This document shows positions 1 through 8,418 of a stretch of 43,705 nucleotides of DNA, piece by piece (within the stretch, counting starts at the first letter, position 1; each line of letters starts with the position of its first letter). Location of the stretch: assembly GCF_001435995.1 (NCBI RefSeq), contig NZ_AYYQ01000034.1, positions 1-43,705 of the forward strand. The letters run 5' to 3'. The notes under the pieces were generated by a model. It was not told the origin of the DNA. It did not search any database and was given only the letters and a program-made list of their open reading frames with translations. The translations under genes and the position numbers were made by a program. The stretch is from Apilactobacillus ozensis DSM 23829 = JCM 17196 (lineage in GTDB: Bacteria > Bacillota > Bacilli > Lactobacillales > Lactobacillaceae).

Positions 1-3
1 AAA

Positions 4-50
4 TAACCCCCAAATTATTGAACATTTTATTGTCCAACTTTTGGGGGTCA
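4..50 (-). terminator. GC-rich hairpin after yhaN, possibly derived from IS ends
   Basis: A 9-bp perfect stem, ACCCCCAAA (6-14) with TTTGGGGGT (40-48), encloses a second 7-bp stem (18-24 with 31-37) that pairs completely in minus-strand RNA if one G-U pair is allowed. It sits just past the stop of the minus-strand ATPase gene, so a role as terminator is likely. The uridine run after it is poor (TTATTT) and reaches the window edge. The two arms also resemble facing terminal repeats of IS3-family elements; see findings. Confidence 0.5.
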
Positions 51-76
51 CTTCATTCCTTTTTTATTTTATAAAC

Positions 77-2596
77 TTAGATAGTAATTAATACATCATC
101 GTTAAATGATTTTTTAGCTTTACCATCAGCAGTACAATAAATAATTTGAATTTCTTTACTGACTTCCTTAATTAGTTTCATTGCTTGATTCAATCTGTTT
201 TCATCGTATTCATAAAATCCGTCATCAATGATGATGGGCAATTTATATTTTTCGCCAAAATTAACTGCCATTGAAAGCAAAATTGCAAAATAAAGCTGTT
301 GCATCGTCCCTCTTGATAATTCACCAACATCAAATTTTAACTTATCGGCTCTTGTTAATTTAAGTTTACTTTTATAATAAGTAATGTTTATATAATTTGA
401 ATTAGTTAAAATAGAAAAATATTTTTTAGCTCTTTCTTTAATTTTAGGAATTAAGTCGGCTGTTGCTAAATCTAGCATTTCGTCAATCCACTGATTAGAT
501 AACTTTAAGGCAAGCCATTGATAAGTTATATGAATAATTTCAGATTCAAGATTGGCCTGTTTTTGAATTAATTCTGAATAAGTACCGTCTCTTTTTATAA
601 TCGATAATTTGGAATTTAGTTCAGTCTTATCTTTAGTTAAAGCCAACATACTATCTTGTAAGACTTTTCTCTCATAATTTAATTTAGTGTAATCACTATT
701 TAGTTCATCAACATCAGTATATTTATTCATTGAAACATATAATTCATCAGGAATTTGTTTACTTATTTCTTTTAAATCTTTTAAATTATAAGCAATATTT
801 TCTTGACGATTATACTCTTGAATAAATTCATCATAATTTTTTACATTTCGCTTGTTAAAAAATTCTACTAGTTGTTTTTTTAAAACTAATTTTTTGGAAT
901 TGATACTTTGTTGCTTGGATTTCAACAAAGTATAATGTTGTAAATTATTCTTATAACTGCTTATTTCATGCTCATTTTTATCAATATATTTTTTTAATTT
1001 TATTAATTTGTTGGAATAATCTTCATCGTTATTATCTAAAATATTTGTGATTTTATTGAATTTATCAAAATAATTATCTATTTTTTGTTTTAATTTAACC
1101 TTATCCGATGCTATTTGATCACGATTAATTAGTGTTTTTTTGTAATTTTTTAAAATAGGTTGAACAGCAATCCAATCATTAGGATTGTTACTTTTATAAT
1201 TAAATTGTTGCTTATAAAAAGATATTTTTTCATCAATTTTAGTAACTTTTTGATTAATTTCATTCTTAGCTTTTAATTGTTTTTGATTAGATTTATAAAG
1301 TATTCCTATTATTATCGCCAAAACTAATCCAAATAAAGATAGTGACTTAGTGGTTAAAAATCCAAGCAACATCAAAACAAAAGATATCAAAAAAATAACT
1401 AAATATAAAATATTATTTTTACCAGTAGACATATTATTTGAGTTTAAAAGTTTATGTCGATTGACTAAAAGTGATTTTAGTTCAAACACCTGTTTTTGAT
1501 GTAATGGTTCAGCATCTAACTCATTTGAGTAGTCATTTGAATAACTTTCAATTTGATTATTTAACGATTTTAAATTACTAATATTAGCATTATAATTAAT
1601 AATGTTTTTTTCCATACTGTTAATTTCAGACTTGATATCGTCGATTTCAGACAAATGATTCTTAAACGTTTTATTTTGATCACTAATTTTGTTAGATACA
1701 TTTAAATTTAATTGTTCATTTAAATTTTCAATTTTATCATCTACATTTTCTATGCTACGTGATAAGTTATCTAAAGTTTTCTTATCTTCAATGCTAAACC
1801 CAATAGGCATTTCTTTATTTTTTAGAGAGTTATATGCTTTAAGTTTTTGAAAAAGTGTCCAATTATTTTTATAACCCTGTAATGTTTTTAAATGATTATT
1901 TAATTTCGATAACTTATGACTAGCCAAGCTATATTTTTTATCAACATTATTGTATTCAAGTTCTAGTTGAGTGTATTCATTTTGATTTTGCTTTGCTTGT
2001 TCAATTTTATCTAAAAGTAATTTATAATCTTTTAGTTTTTTATTTAAGATGGGGTTCCTACCATTCTTAGCATATAACTTTTTATAACGTTTAGATAAAT
2101 CATCTTTCAAAGCAATGAATTTTTCACTGCCAGCAAATCCCACTTTTTGTATTATATACGCCAATTGTTCATCACTAATTTTTGAAAAAGCTTTAGTGTC
2201 AAAATTGCCAAAATAAAATATACTATCAAAAGATTCACGATTAATTGGGCCCATAATGTCATCTAATTTTTCATTAGATATTGTTTCTCCCGAATCATTA
2301 TCAACGATTGATAGTTCTCCACCGTGAGTTCCGGCTATGCGCTTTATTTTAAGCAGCTTATTATTTACATCAACCAGTAATTCTCCACCATAGGACTTAG
2401 TATTTTTAGGAATATATTGTTCATATGTATTATGACCATCCTTAAATCCAAATAGTATTCCTTTAATAAAACTAATTAATGTAGTTTTACCAGATTCATT
2501 ATTACCAAAAATAACATTTAAATTTTTACTTTTTAAGGTTATTGTTGAATCCTGCCATTTACCGTACCCAAAAATATTTAATTGCTTAATTATCAT
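77..2596 (-). CDS. yhaN: YhaN-like AAA ATPase (SbcC/Rad50-like) with a membrane hairpin
   Basis: Large SMC/SbcC-like ATPase of 839 residues that probably works with the YhaO phosphoesterase encoded just upstream; the pair resembles the SbcC/SbcD (Rad50/Mre11) DNA-end-processing complex, but the exact role of YhaN is not settled. The Walker A motif GNNESGKTT is at residues 31-39, an ABC-type signature ELSRGT at 759-764 and the Walker B IIDD at 789-792. Between them lie long Lys/Glu/Asn-rich coiled-coil stretches. Two hydrophobic segments at about 395-434 form a probable membrane hairpin in the middle of the coil, which is unlike cytosolic SbcC. The start codon follows the yhaO stop codon directly, so the genes are translationally coupled. 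The N-terminal and C-terminal motifs make the family assignment firm. Confidence 0.85.
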   Translation of the reverse strand: MIIKQLNIFGYGKWQDSTITLKSKNLNVIFGNNESGKTTLISFIKGILFGFKDGHNTYEQYIPKNTKSYGGELLVDVNNKLLKIKRIAGTHGGELSIVDNDSGETISNEKLDDIMGPINRESFDSIFYFGNFDTKAFSKISDEQLAYIIQKVGFAGSEKFIALKDDLSKRYKKLYAKNGRNPILNKKLKDYKLLLDKIEQAKQNQNEYTQLELEYNNVDKKYSLASHKLSKLNNHLKTLQGYKNNWTLFQKLKAYNSLKNKEMPIGFSIEDKKTLDNLSRSIENVDDKIENLNEQLNLNVSNKISDQNKTFKNHLSEIDDIKSEINSMEKNIINYNANISNLKSLNNQIESYSNDYSNELDAEPLHQKQVFELKSLLVNRHKLLNSNNMSTGKNNILYLVIFLISFVLMLLGFLTTKSLSLFGLVLAIIIGILYKSNQKQLKAKNEINQKVTKIDEKISFYKQQFNYKSNNPNDWIAVQPILKNYKKTLINRDQIASDKVKLKQKIDNYFDKFNKITNILDNNDEDYSNKLIKLKKYIDKNEHEISSYKNNLQHYTLLKSKQQSINSKKLVLKKQLVEFFNKRNVKNYDEFIQEYNRQENIAYNLKDLKEISKQIPDELYVSMNKYTDVDELNSDYTKLNYERKVLQDSMLALTKDKTELNSKLSIIKRDGTYSELIQKQANLESEIIHITYQWLALKLSNQWIDEMLDLATADLIPKIKERAKKYFSILTNSNYINITYYKSKLKLTRADKLKFDVGELSRGTMQQLYFAILLSMAVNFGEKYKLPIIIDDGFYEYDENRLNQAMKLIKEVSKEIQIIYCTADGKAKKSFNDDVLITI

Positions 2597-3769
2597 TTAT
2601 TCATCCCCTTTCATATTTTCACCCATTAAAATATTTTTAGCGGATTGATTTAAATCTTCAATGCTTTCATTTTTAGAAAAATGGTCGTTTATAAATGGGT
2701 ACTTAAATAAAGAATCAGCAGTATTTAATATATTTTCATTATTAAAAACTTTAGACTCGGTTAGTTTCCAATATTTATCACCAATCAAATTAAAAGAATT
2801 TTGTATAGACTTCAAATTAATATTATAAACCCAAGCGTTAAGGTCAGTATAAATTGAATAAATCGCGTCTTGAACTATTTCTAACAGGTCATCACTAGAC
2901 ATTTCATCAATTTGATTGCAATATAAATTAATTTCTAATAAGTTAGTCTTACTAAACTGTTGTTTACTTATAGTATCAATTATTAAGTTTTTAATCTGTA
3001 ATTCTGATAAATCATCAACTTTTAAATCCATACTATTCCAATCAATCACTGAAGTTGAAATAAACTTCGCCTTACTGTCATTATCAGTATCAACAAACAA
3101 ATAACCTTTATCACCATTTTCATTTTTATGTCTACCCTGAATATTGCCTGAATACCAAACTGGTGGTTCAACGTTTAATTGTTGTCTTTTATGGATATGT
3201 CCTAAAGCCCAATAATCGTAGTGTTTGGCAAGTAAGTCATCAATCATAAAACTGGCATAATTAGATTCGTTACCCTGCTCTCCATGAAAAGTTCCAATTT
3301 GATAATCGATATTCTTTTTTATAGGATATTCATTAATTTTCTTTTCAGATATCCACTTATTAGTATAGCTAAAACCACATATACCGATTGTTTTATTATC
3401 AATATTAATTATCTTATTAGTAACTTGTTCTGGAAATACATAAACATTTTTAGGATATATACCTAAATCATTAGCGTGATAATCATGATTACCATAACTC
3501 ATAAAAACACTTATATTTGCTTCATTAAGTTGCTGAAATTTCTCTTGTAGAAATAATTTTGCTTTAGGCGTAGGATTTTCAATATCAAATATATCACCTA
3601 CAATTAAAATAAAATCAACTTTTTTACTAATAGCATCATTAACTAAATTAGTAAAAGCATTGAACGTAGAATTTAAAATCATTTTTTTTAAATTGCTGGG
3701 AAAATCATCCCCCAGTATTCCTCTAAAAGGACTTTCTAAATGCAAGTCTGCAGTATGAATAAATTTCAT
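2597..3769 (-). CDS. yhaO: YhaO-like metallophosphoesterase (SbcD/Mre11-like nuclease)
   Basis: Calcineurin-like phosphoesterase of 390 residues, the expected partner of the ATPase downstream. The metal-binding motifs appear in canonical order: Asp8 and His10 in HTADLHL, GD at 58-59, GNHD at 93-96, His162 in the GTFHGE motif and GHIH at 190-193. This is the pattern of Mre11/SbcD nucleases that use two Mn ions. The C-terminal 190 residues show no motif I recognise and are expected to contact DNA or the ATPase. A good ribosome binding site (AAGGAG) precedes the ATG by 7 bases. Nuclease activity is inferred from family membership only. Confidence 0.85.
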   Translation of the reverse strand: MKFIHTADLHLESPFRGILGDDFPSNLKKMILNSTFNAFTNLVNDAISKKVDFILIVGDIFDIENPTPKAKLFLQEKFQQLNEANISVFMSYGNHDYHANDLGIYPKNVYVFPEQVTNKIINIDNKTIGICGFSYTNKWISEKKINEYPIKKNIDYQIGTFHGEQGNESNYASFMIDDLLAKHYDYWALGHIHKRQQLNVEPPVWYSGNIQGRHKNENGDKGYLFVDTDNDSKAKFISTSVIDWNSMDLKVDDLSELQIKNLIIDTISKQQFSKTNLLEINLYCNQIDEMSSDDLLEIVQDAIYSIYTDLNAWVYNINLKSIQNSFNLIGDKYWKLTESKVFNNENILNTADSLFKYPFINDHFSKNESIEDLNQSAKNILMGENMKGDE

Positions 3770-3781
3770 AAATTTCTCCTT

Positions 3782-3823
3782 AAAAAAAGTCGTATCATAC
3801 TGAATATGATACGACTTTTAAAA
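3782..3823 (-). terminator. Terminator of the PBP gene
   Basis: A 15-bp stem, AAAAGTCGTATCATA with its complement (3785-3819), is followed on the minus strand by a run of seven U. It lies between the PBP stop codon and the ribosome binding site of yhaO, so yhaO must have its own promoter here or depend on read-through. Confidence 0.85.
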
Positions 3824-3840
3824 TACAATAGTCAAAATTT

Positions 3841-5940
3841 CTATTTTTCAATCATTTTTTTGGCACTTTCAATCCAATTTTCGGTATTTTGCTTAATGTT
3901 ATTAAAACCGTCTTTAATACTAGAACCAAATTTGGATACACCATTTTTAATATTTTCCCAAGTGTCAGAACCATTAGCCGGTCTATTCTTTTCTTGAACC
4001 ATTGAAGAGGCATCTTTAACATCAAAATTGCTATTCTTAGTAGTTGGAATAATTTGTTGCATTTCTTGTTTAAATAACGGTCCAACACCGGTGCCACTTA
4101 AATTTTCTAAATGATGAGTAGCATTGGTATTATCAAAACCTTCCCACGTTGCTACTACTACATCAGGTGTATAACCAATAATCCATTTATCTCTCGTTGC
4201 ATTACTATCACCAGCATAATCAGCTTCGGTGCTTCCAGTTTTACCAGCAACTTGATATCCATCTGGTTTAGCATCAACACCAGTACCTTCATTAAATACA
4301 TTTAGCATCATACTGGTCATTTCGTCAGCAACCTTACCACTCATAACTTTAGTAGGGTCACCATTATCTGTATTATCAACGACTGTAGTCCCTGATGCAT
4401 CTACAATTTTTCGAATGTAATTTGGCTTAGTCATGGTACCTCCATTAGCAAAAGCTGTATAAGCTCCAGCCATTTCTTGAGGCGATACCCCTTTAGAAGT
4501 TCCACCTAAAGCTAAAGCTAAATTATTATCACTTTCGCTAATTGGTAGACCAAATTTTTTAACTGACTTATATCCTTCATCAGTACCTATTTTATTTAAA
4601 AGCCACACTGCAGGTGCATTCATACTATCAGCTAAAGCTTTATACATTGGAATTTTACCAGTATATTGATCATTATAATTTTTAGGTGTGTAATGGTTTG
4701 AACCGTAAGATTTTTTCTTATTAACCAGACTAGAATCATAAGAATAACCATTTTCTAAAGCTGGTGTGTAAACAGCAATCGGTTTTAAAGTTGAACCTGG
4801 TTGTCTTTTAATTTGATAAGCACGATTGTAACCTCTAAAAATATGTGTACCGCGTCCACCTACGACAGCCATGACGCCACCATTTTTTGGATTTACTGCA
4901 ACTGATGCCGCTTGCACTTTCGTACCATCGGCAGCATTATTTGGAAACATACTAGGATTGTCAAATGAATTTTGCATCGCTGTTTGCTGTTGTTGATTTA
5001 AATTAGTGTATATTTTATATCCCTTATTCATAATATCAGACTCAGATATATGATATTTATTAACAGCTTCATCAATTACTGCATCAAAATAATAAGGGTA
5101 TTTATATTTATCTTTATATGAATAGTTATCCTTCAAATTAATAGGTAATGTTTTTAAATAGTTTGCTTTACTTTGTGATAACTTATTATTTTCTACCATC
5201 AACTGTAATACTACATTACGTCTAGCTTTTGCTAAATCTGGATGATCTACTGGATTAAATCTTCCTGGATTAGTTAACATACCAGCAATAACAGCAGCAT
5301 CTTGAACTGATAAATCTTTAGCTGGCATTCCAAAGTATCTTTGAGAAGCATCTTCTACTCCATAAACACCATTACCAAAATAAGCAGTATTCATGTACAT
5401 AGATAAAATTGCATTTTTAGAGTAAACGTTTTCCACTTGAATTGAAATAAATAGCTCTTTTAGTTTTCGGCTGTATGTTTGCTCTTGAGTTAAATACGCA
5501 TTTTTAACTAATTGTTGCGTTAAAGTACTACCACCACCACTGATGTAATTACGATGCATTATTTTATTTTTAATTACCATTAAGGCTGCTCTTCCAATTC
5601 CTTTAATTGAAAAACCATGTTCATGATAAAAATTACGATCCTCAGTCGATAAAATAGCATTCGGAATGTTAGGCGAAATCCGTTTAAAACCCACATACGT
5701 ACCTTTTTGCGAGTAAATACTACCTGCTTTATTATTATTAGAATCATATATTCTAGTTGTTTTTTCTAGGGATGAGTGCAGTGTCCCAACATCGATAGTT
5801 TTAGCTACATAGGTACAATATGAACTAATAATAAAAATGGCTGCAAGTATAAATATAATTAAAAATTTAGTTATAAAATATCTCTGCCAAAATGCTCTAA
5901 GCTTAGATAAAAAATAACTAAAATTATTATTTTTTTCCAT
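3841..5940 (-). CDS. Class A penicillin-binding protein (glycosyltransferase/transpeptidase)
   Basis: Bifunctional peptidoglycan synthase of 699 residues that polymerises lipid II and cross-links stem peptides outside the membrane. A cytoplasmic N-terminus of about 20 residues is followed by one membrane anchor (about 22-44). The GT51 domain has the catalytic Glu100 in STED and the motif GGSTLTQQ at 136-143. The transpeptidase domain has all three motifs: SxxK with Ser383 and Lys386, SxN with Ser439 and Asn441, and KTGS at 567-570. The tail after 640 is short, Asn/Lys-rich and not a PASTA domain. The gene is not next to recU, the usual neighbour of PBP1A genes, so it may be the PBP2a-type paralogue; which one is uncertain. 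Confidence 0.9.
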   Translation of the reverse strand: MEKNNNFSYFLSKLRAFWQRYFITKFLIIFILAAIFIISSYCTYVAKTIDVGTLHSSLEKTTRIYDSNNNKAGSIYSQKGTYVGFKRISPNIPNAILSTEDRNFYHEHGFSIKGIGRAALMVIKNKIMHRNYISGGGSTLTQQLVKNAYLTQEQTYSRKLKELFISIQVENVYSKNAILSMYMNTAYFGNGVYGVEDASQRYFGMPAKDLSVQDAAVIAGMLTNPGRFNPVDHPDLAKARRNVVLQLMVENNKLSQSKANYLKTLPINLKDNYSYKDKYKYPYYFDAVIDEAVNKYHISESDIMNKGYKIYTNLNQQQQTAMQNSFDNPSMFPNNAADGTKVQAASVAVNPKNGGVMAVVGGRGTHIFRGYNRAYQIKRQPGSTLKPIAVYTPALENGYSYDSSLVNKKKSYGSNHYTPKNYNDQYTGKIPMYKALADSMNAPAVWLLNKIGTDEGYKSVKKFGLPISESDNNLALALGGTSKGVSPQEMAGAYTAFANGGTMTKPNYIRKIVDASGTTVVDNTDNGDPTKVMSGKVADEMTSMMLNVFNEGTGVDAKPDGYQVAGKTGSTEADYAGDSNATRDKWIIGYTPDVVVATWEGFDNTNATHHLENLSGTGVGPLFKQEMQQIIPTTKNSNFDVKDASSMVQEKNRPANGSDTWENIKNGVSKFGSSIKDGFNNIKQNTENWIESAKKMIEK

Positions 5941-6021
5941 TAACAGTTTTCTCCTTTTATAAGGGAATTTTACTTTTAAACAAACACTATTTTACAACAA
6001 ATCAATAAATTTATTCATAAT

Positions 6022-6056
6022 AAAAAAGTACATTTAACAAAAATGTTAAATGCACT
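6022..6056 (-). terminator. Terminator of argS
   Basis: A 12-bp stem with wobble pairs (AGTGCATTTAAC against GTTAAATGTACT, six-base loop) is followed on the minus strand by six U. It lies directly after the argS stop codon. Confidence 0.8.
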
Positions 6057-6063
6057 CTATTTA

Positions 6064-7755
6064 TTACATTGCATCTGGAGCTTTAACACCAAGTAATCTC
6101 AATGATTCTTTTAATACAATTGATACAGATTTAACTAAAGCTAATCTAGCATTGAGTTCACTATCATCAGCCAATATCTTAGAATGAGCGTAGTATTTGT
6201 TAAATGCTTTGGCTAAACGTAAGGAATATTTAGCAACGACTGAGGGTTCTAATTCCTTGCAAGCCATTTTGATGATATTTGGAAAATCATTTAATAACTT
6301 AATAGTATCCCATGATTCAGTGTCGTTAAGCTTGTAGTCGTTATCATTAAATTCAGTTTTACCAGCTTTTCTTAAAATACTTTCAGCACGAGCGTGTGAA
6401 TATTGTACGTAAGGACCTGTTTCACCTTCAAAACGTAGTTGGTCTTCTAGCACGAAATCAATATTGTTAATTTTTTCGTTCTTCAAATCACCAAATACAA
6501 TTGCTCCAACACCTACTTCATTAGCAACTTCTTCTTTATTTGGTAAGCTTGGATTCTTTTCTTCAATTTGCTTTTTAGCAATTTCAATAGAATCATTTAA
6601 AACCTCGTCTAGTAAAATAATTCTACCAGAACGTGTTGATAACTTCTTACCATTAACAGTAATTAAACCAAATGGAACATGGTATAGATGTTCAGCTGAA
6701 GGAACTCCCATTTCTTTAAGTACTGCTTTTAATTGTTTGAAGTAATAAGTTTGTTCTGAACCTACTACATATAAATTCATAGCTGGCTTGTAGGTACGAT
6801 CACGATACAAAGCAGTTGCAATATCACGAGTAATGTATAAAGAAGCTCCATCACTCTTTAAAATAAGTGCTGGATTTAAATCATACTTACTTAGATCAAC
6901 AATAGTAGCACCTTGTGACTTACTTAGTAGACCTTTACCGTTTAAAATATCGATAACTTCTTGCATTTTATCGTTATAGAATGCTTCACCATTATAAGTA
7001 TCAAATTTAACGCCTAATTTGTCATAAATTTTATCAAAGGCTTCAATTGAAACTTCACGGAACCATTTCCATAATTTAATGGCTTCTTCATTACCATTTT
7101 CAAGTTTTTTGAACCAGTCACGAGCAATATCATCTAATTCAGGATTTTCTTTGTCTAGTTTATGAAATTTAACATAGTACTTAACCAAATAGTTGATAGG
7201 GTCTTTTTTAACATCTTCTTCATTACCCCATTTCAAGTAAGCAGTAATTAACTTACCAAATTGAGTACCCCAATCACCTAAATGGTTATCTTTAACTGGG
7301 TGATAACCGTTTTTAGTTAAAATGTTAGCTATTGAGTTTCCAATTACAGTAGATCTTAAATGGCCCATTGAAATAGGCTTAGCAATGTTAGGTGATGACA
7401 TATCAATAGTTACATTACCGTTTTTTCCATCATCATTAGCACCATAGTTACTGCCATCATTTAAAACATTCTTAATAACATTGTTACTAAAAGCACTCTT
7501 ATCTAAGAAAAAGTTAACATATGGTCCTACAGCAACCACTTTTTCGAAACTATCTTTTTCAATTTTATCTACGATATCTAAAGCAATTTGTTGGGGAGCT
7601 TTACGCAAAACTTTAGCTAAAGCAAATGCTGGAAAGGCTAAATCTCCCATTTCAGAAGTTTTAGGTCTTTCAATTTTACTATAAATATCATCAACTGATA
7701 ATTCGTTATCAATGGCTTTATTTACTGCTTGTGAAACTTGTTTTTTATAATCCAT
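6064..7755 (-). CDS. argS: Arginyl-tRNA synthetase
   Basis: Class I aminoacyl-tRNA synthetase charging tRNA-Arg. The HIGH-equivalent SMGHLR and its upstream SSPNIAKP segment, the YxxQ-rich catalytic core (QYSHAR), and the KMSKS-equivalent KLSTRSG are all present, and the C-terminal half is the helical anticodon-binding domain. I start the protein at MDYKKQ: GGAGGT at 7765-7770 is 9 bases upstream, whereas the ATG two codons earlier lies only 3 bases from it. Any longer reading runs into the T-box leader, so it cannot be coding. The resulting 563 residues match the usual length of the family. Expression is governed by the leader described separately. Confidence 0.93.
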   Translation of the reverse strand: MDYKKQVSQAVNKAIDNELSVDDIYSKIERPKTSEMGDLAFPAFALAKVLRKAPQQIALDIVDKIEKDSFEKVVAVGPYVNFFLDKSAFSNNVIKNVLNDGSNYGANDDGKNGNVTIDMSSPNIAKPISMGHLRSTVIGNSIANILTKNGYHPVKDNHLGDWGTQFGKLITAYLKWGNEEDVKKDPINYLVKYYVKFHKLDKENPELDDIARDWFKKLENGNEEAIKLWKWFREVSIEAFDKIYDKLGVKFDTYNGEAFYNDKMQEVIDILNGKGLLSKSQGATIVDLSKYDLNPALILKSDGASLYITRDIATALYRDRTYKPAMNLYVVGSEQTYYFKQLKAVLKEMGVPSAEHLYHVPFGLITVNGKKLSTRSGRIILLDEVLNDSIEIAKKQIEEKNPSLPNKEEVANEVGVGAIVFGDLKNEKINNIDFVLEDQLRFEGETGPYVQYSHARAESILRKAGKTEFNDNDYKLNDTESWDTIKLLNDFPNIIKMACKELEPSVVAKYSLRLAKAFNKYYAHSKILADDSELNARLALVKSVSIVLKESLRLLGVKAPDAM

Positions 7756-7764
7756 AATCATTTT

Positions 7765-7980
7765 ACCTCCTAAATATAAAAAGTCCCTTACAATAAAAAT
7801 TGTAAGAGACGAGTTTTCCCGCGGTACCACTCTAATTGATATAAATCCACTTTATAATTTATTTAACTGTGTTCTAAAAAGTGCGATTCGAAGCATTTAA
7901 TTACCCAGCTCTCATCATCCTAGGCTCGCTAAAAATTAAAATGCATCTACTATTCTCTTATTATCGAACATAAAGAAAAT
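7765..7980 (-). promoter_or_regulatory. T-box leader of argS (Arg specifier)
   Basis: T-box riboswitch that senses uncharged tRNA-Arg. The conserved T-box AGAGTGGTACCGCG is at 7820-7833 on the minus strand, followed by the terminator hairpin 7783-7810 with five U (7778-7782), then the argS ribosome binding site. Upstream lies the Stem I region with a typical GATGATGAGAGCTGGG-like apical segment. A CGC codon (7883-7885) after GAAT, followed by A, is the best specifier candidate and fits Arg; the frame of the specifier is inferred, not proven. Confidence 0.88.
7778..7810 (-). terminator. T-box-controlled terminator before argS
   Basis: Stem GTCTCTTACAAT against ATTGTAAGGGAC with a UUUUU tail. 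The 5' arm follows the T-box sequence, so uncharged tRNA binding would favour the alternative antiterminator. Confidence 0.85.
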
Positions 7981-8000
7981 CTAATTATATAATTTTCTAA

Positions 8001-8071
8001 AGCGGGTAACGGGAATCGGACCCGCGACTTAAGCTTGGGAAGCTTATATTTTACCACTAAACTATACCCGC
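8001..8071 (-). tRNA. tRNA-Gly (CCC)
   Basis: The 7-bp acceptor stem GCGGGTA/TACCCGC with U73, the D-loop AGTGGTA, the anticodon stem TAAGC/GCTTA and the loop TTCCCAA give anticodon CCC (reads GGG). The T-loop reads TCCGATT, so position 55 is C instead of the almost universal U (pseudouridine); see findings. CCA is not encoded. It lies between a DUF2187-like gene and the argS T-box, all on one strand. Confidence 0.9.
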
Positions 8072-8081
8072 ATATGAAATG

Positions 8082-8087
8082 ATTATA
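8082..8087 (-). promoter_or_regulatory. Extended -10 for tRNA-Gly
   Basis: TGTTATAAT on the minus strand, ending 10 bases before the tRNA 5' end, with no convincing -35. The TG extension compensates for a missing -35 in many Firmicutes promoters. Confidence 0.5.
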
Positions 8088-8112
8088 ACATAATCAACAC
8101 ATGCATGTATAA

Positions 8113-8325
8113 TTATTTTTTAGTAATTTTGGCATTCTTCTTGCTTACAATCGCTCTTTTATTATATTCATTTACAACTATTGAATCTTCTTTATTACTA
8201 TCAGTTATAAATACCATGACAGAATTTTCATATATTTTTTCAATTTTTCCATAAAAATCGTGTTTTAAGTAACCAAATTTTGGTGCTGAAACATAATCAC
8301 CAATTTTTAGCTCTTTTTCAGCCAT
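8113..8325 (-). CDS. Small DUF2187/YkvS-like protein
   Basis: A 70-residue cytosolic protein of unknown function. It resembles YkvS-type DUF2187 proteins: an N-terminal IGDYV segment, a GKIEKIYENSVMV core and a C-terminal NKRAIVSKKNAKI segment, reading like a small KOW/SH3-like beta barrel. The start is chosen at MAEKEL because GAGGTGA lies 5 bases upstream; a reading six codons longer would include that site. It has its own promoter (TTGATA-17-TAATAT) and the tRNA-Gly follows it. Similarity was judged by eye, so the family call is moderate. Confidence 0.65.
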   Translation of the reverse strand: MAEKELKIGDYVSAPKFGYLKHDFYGKIEKIYENSVMVFITDSNKEDSIVVNEYNKRAIVSKKNAKITKK

Positions 8326-8362
8326 TATTTTCACCTCAATCACATAGAATTAACGTGATATG

Positions 8363-8391
8363 ATATTACCAAATAAAGACTGCTATATCAA
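8363..8391 (-). promoter_or_regulatory. Promoter of the DUF2187-like gene
   Basis: TTGATA (8386-8391) and TAATAT (8363-8368) are separated by 17 bases on the minus strand. Confidence 0.7.
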
Positions 8392-8418
8392 GACTTAAAA
8401 CAGTTAAAAATAAATTAA

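Noticed and set aside
7756-7830. In-frame extension of argS by up to 25 residues
   Set aside because: It reads through the T-box sequence, the terminator hairpin and the ribosome binding site; the 563-residue form has a normal start.
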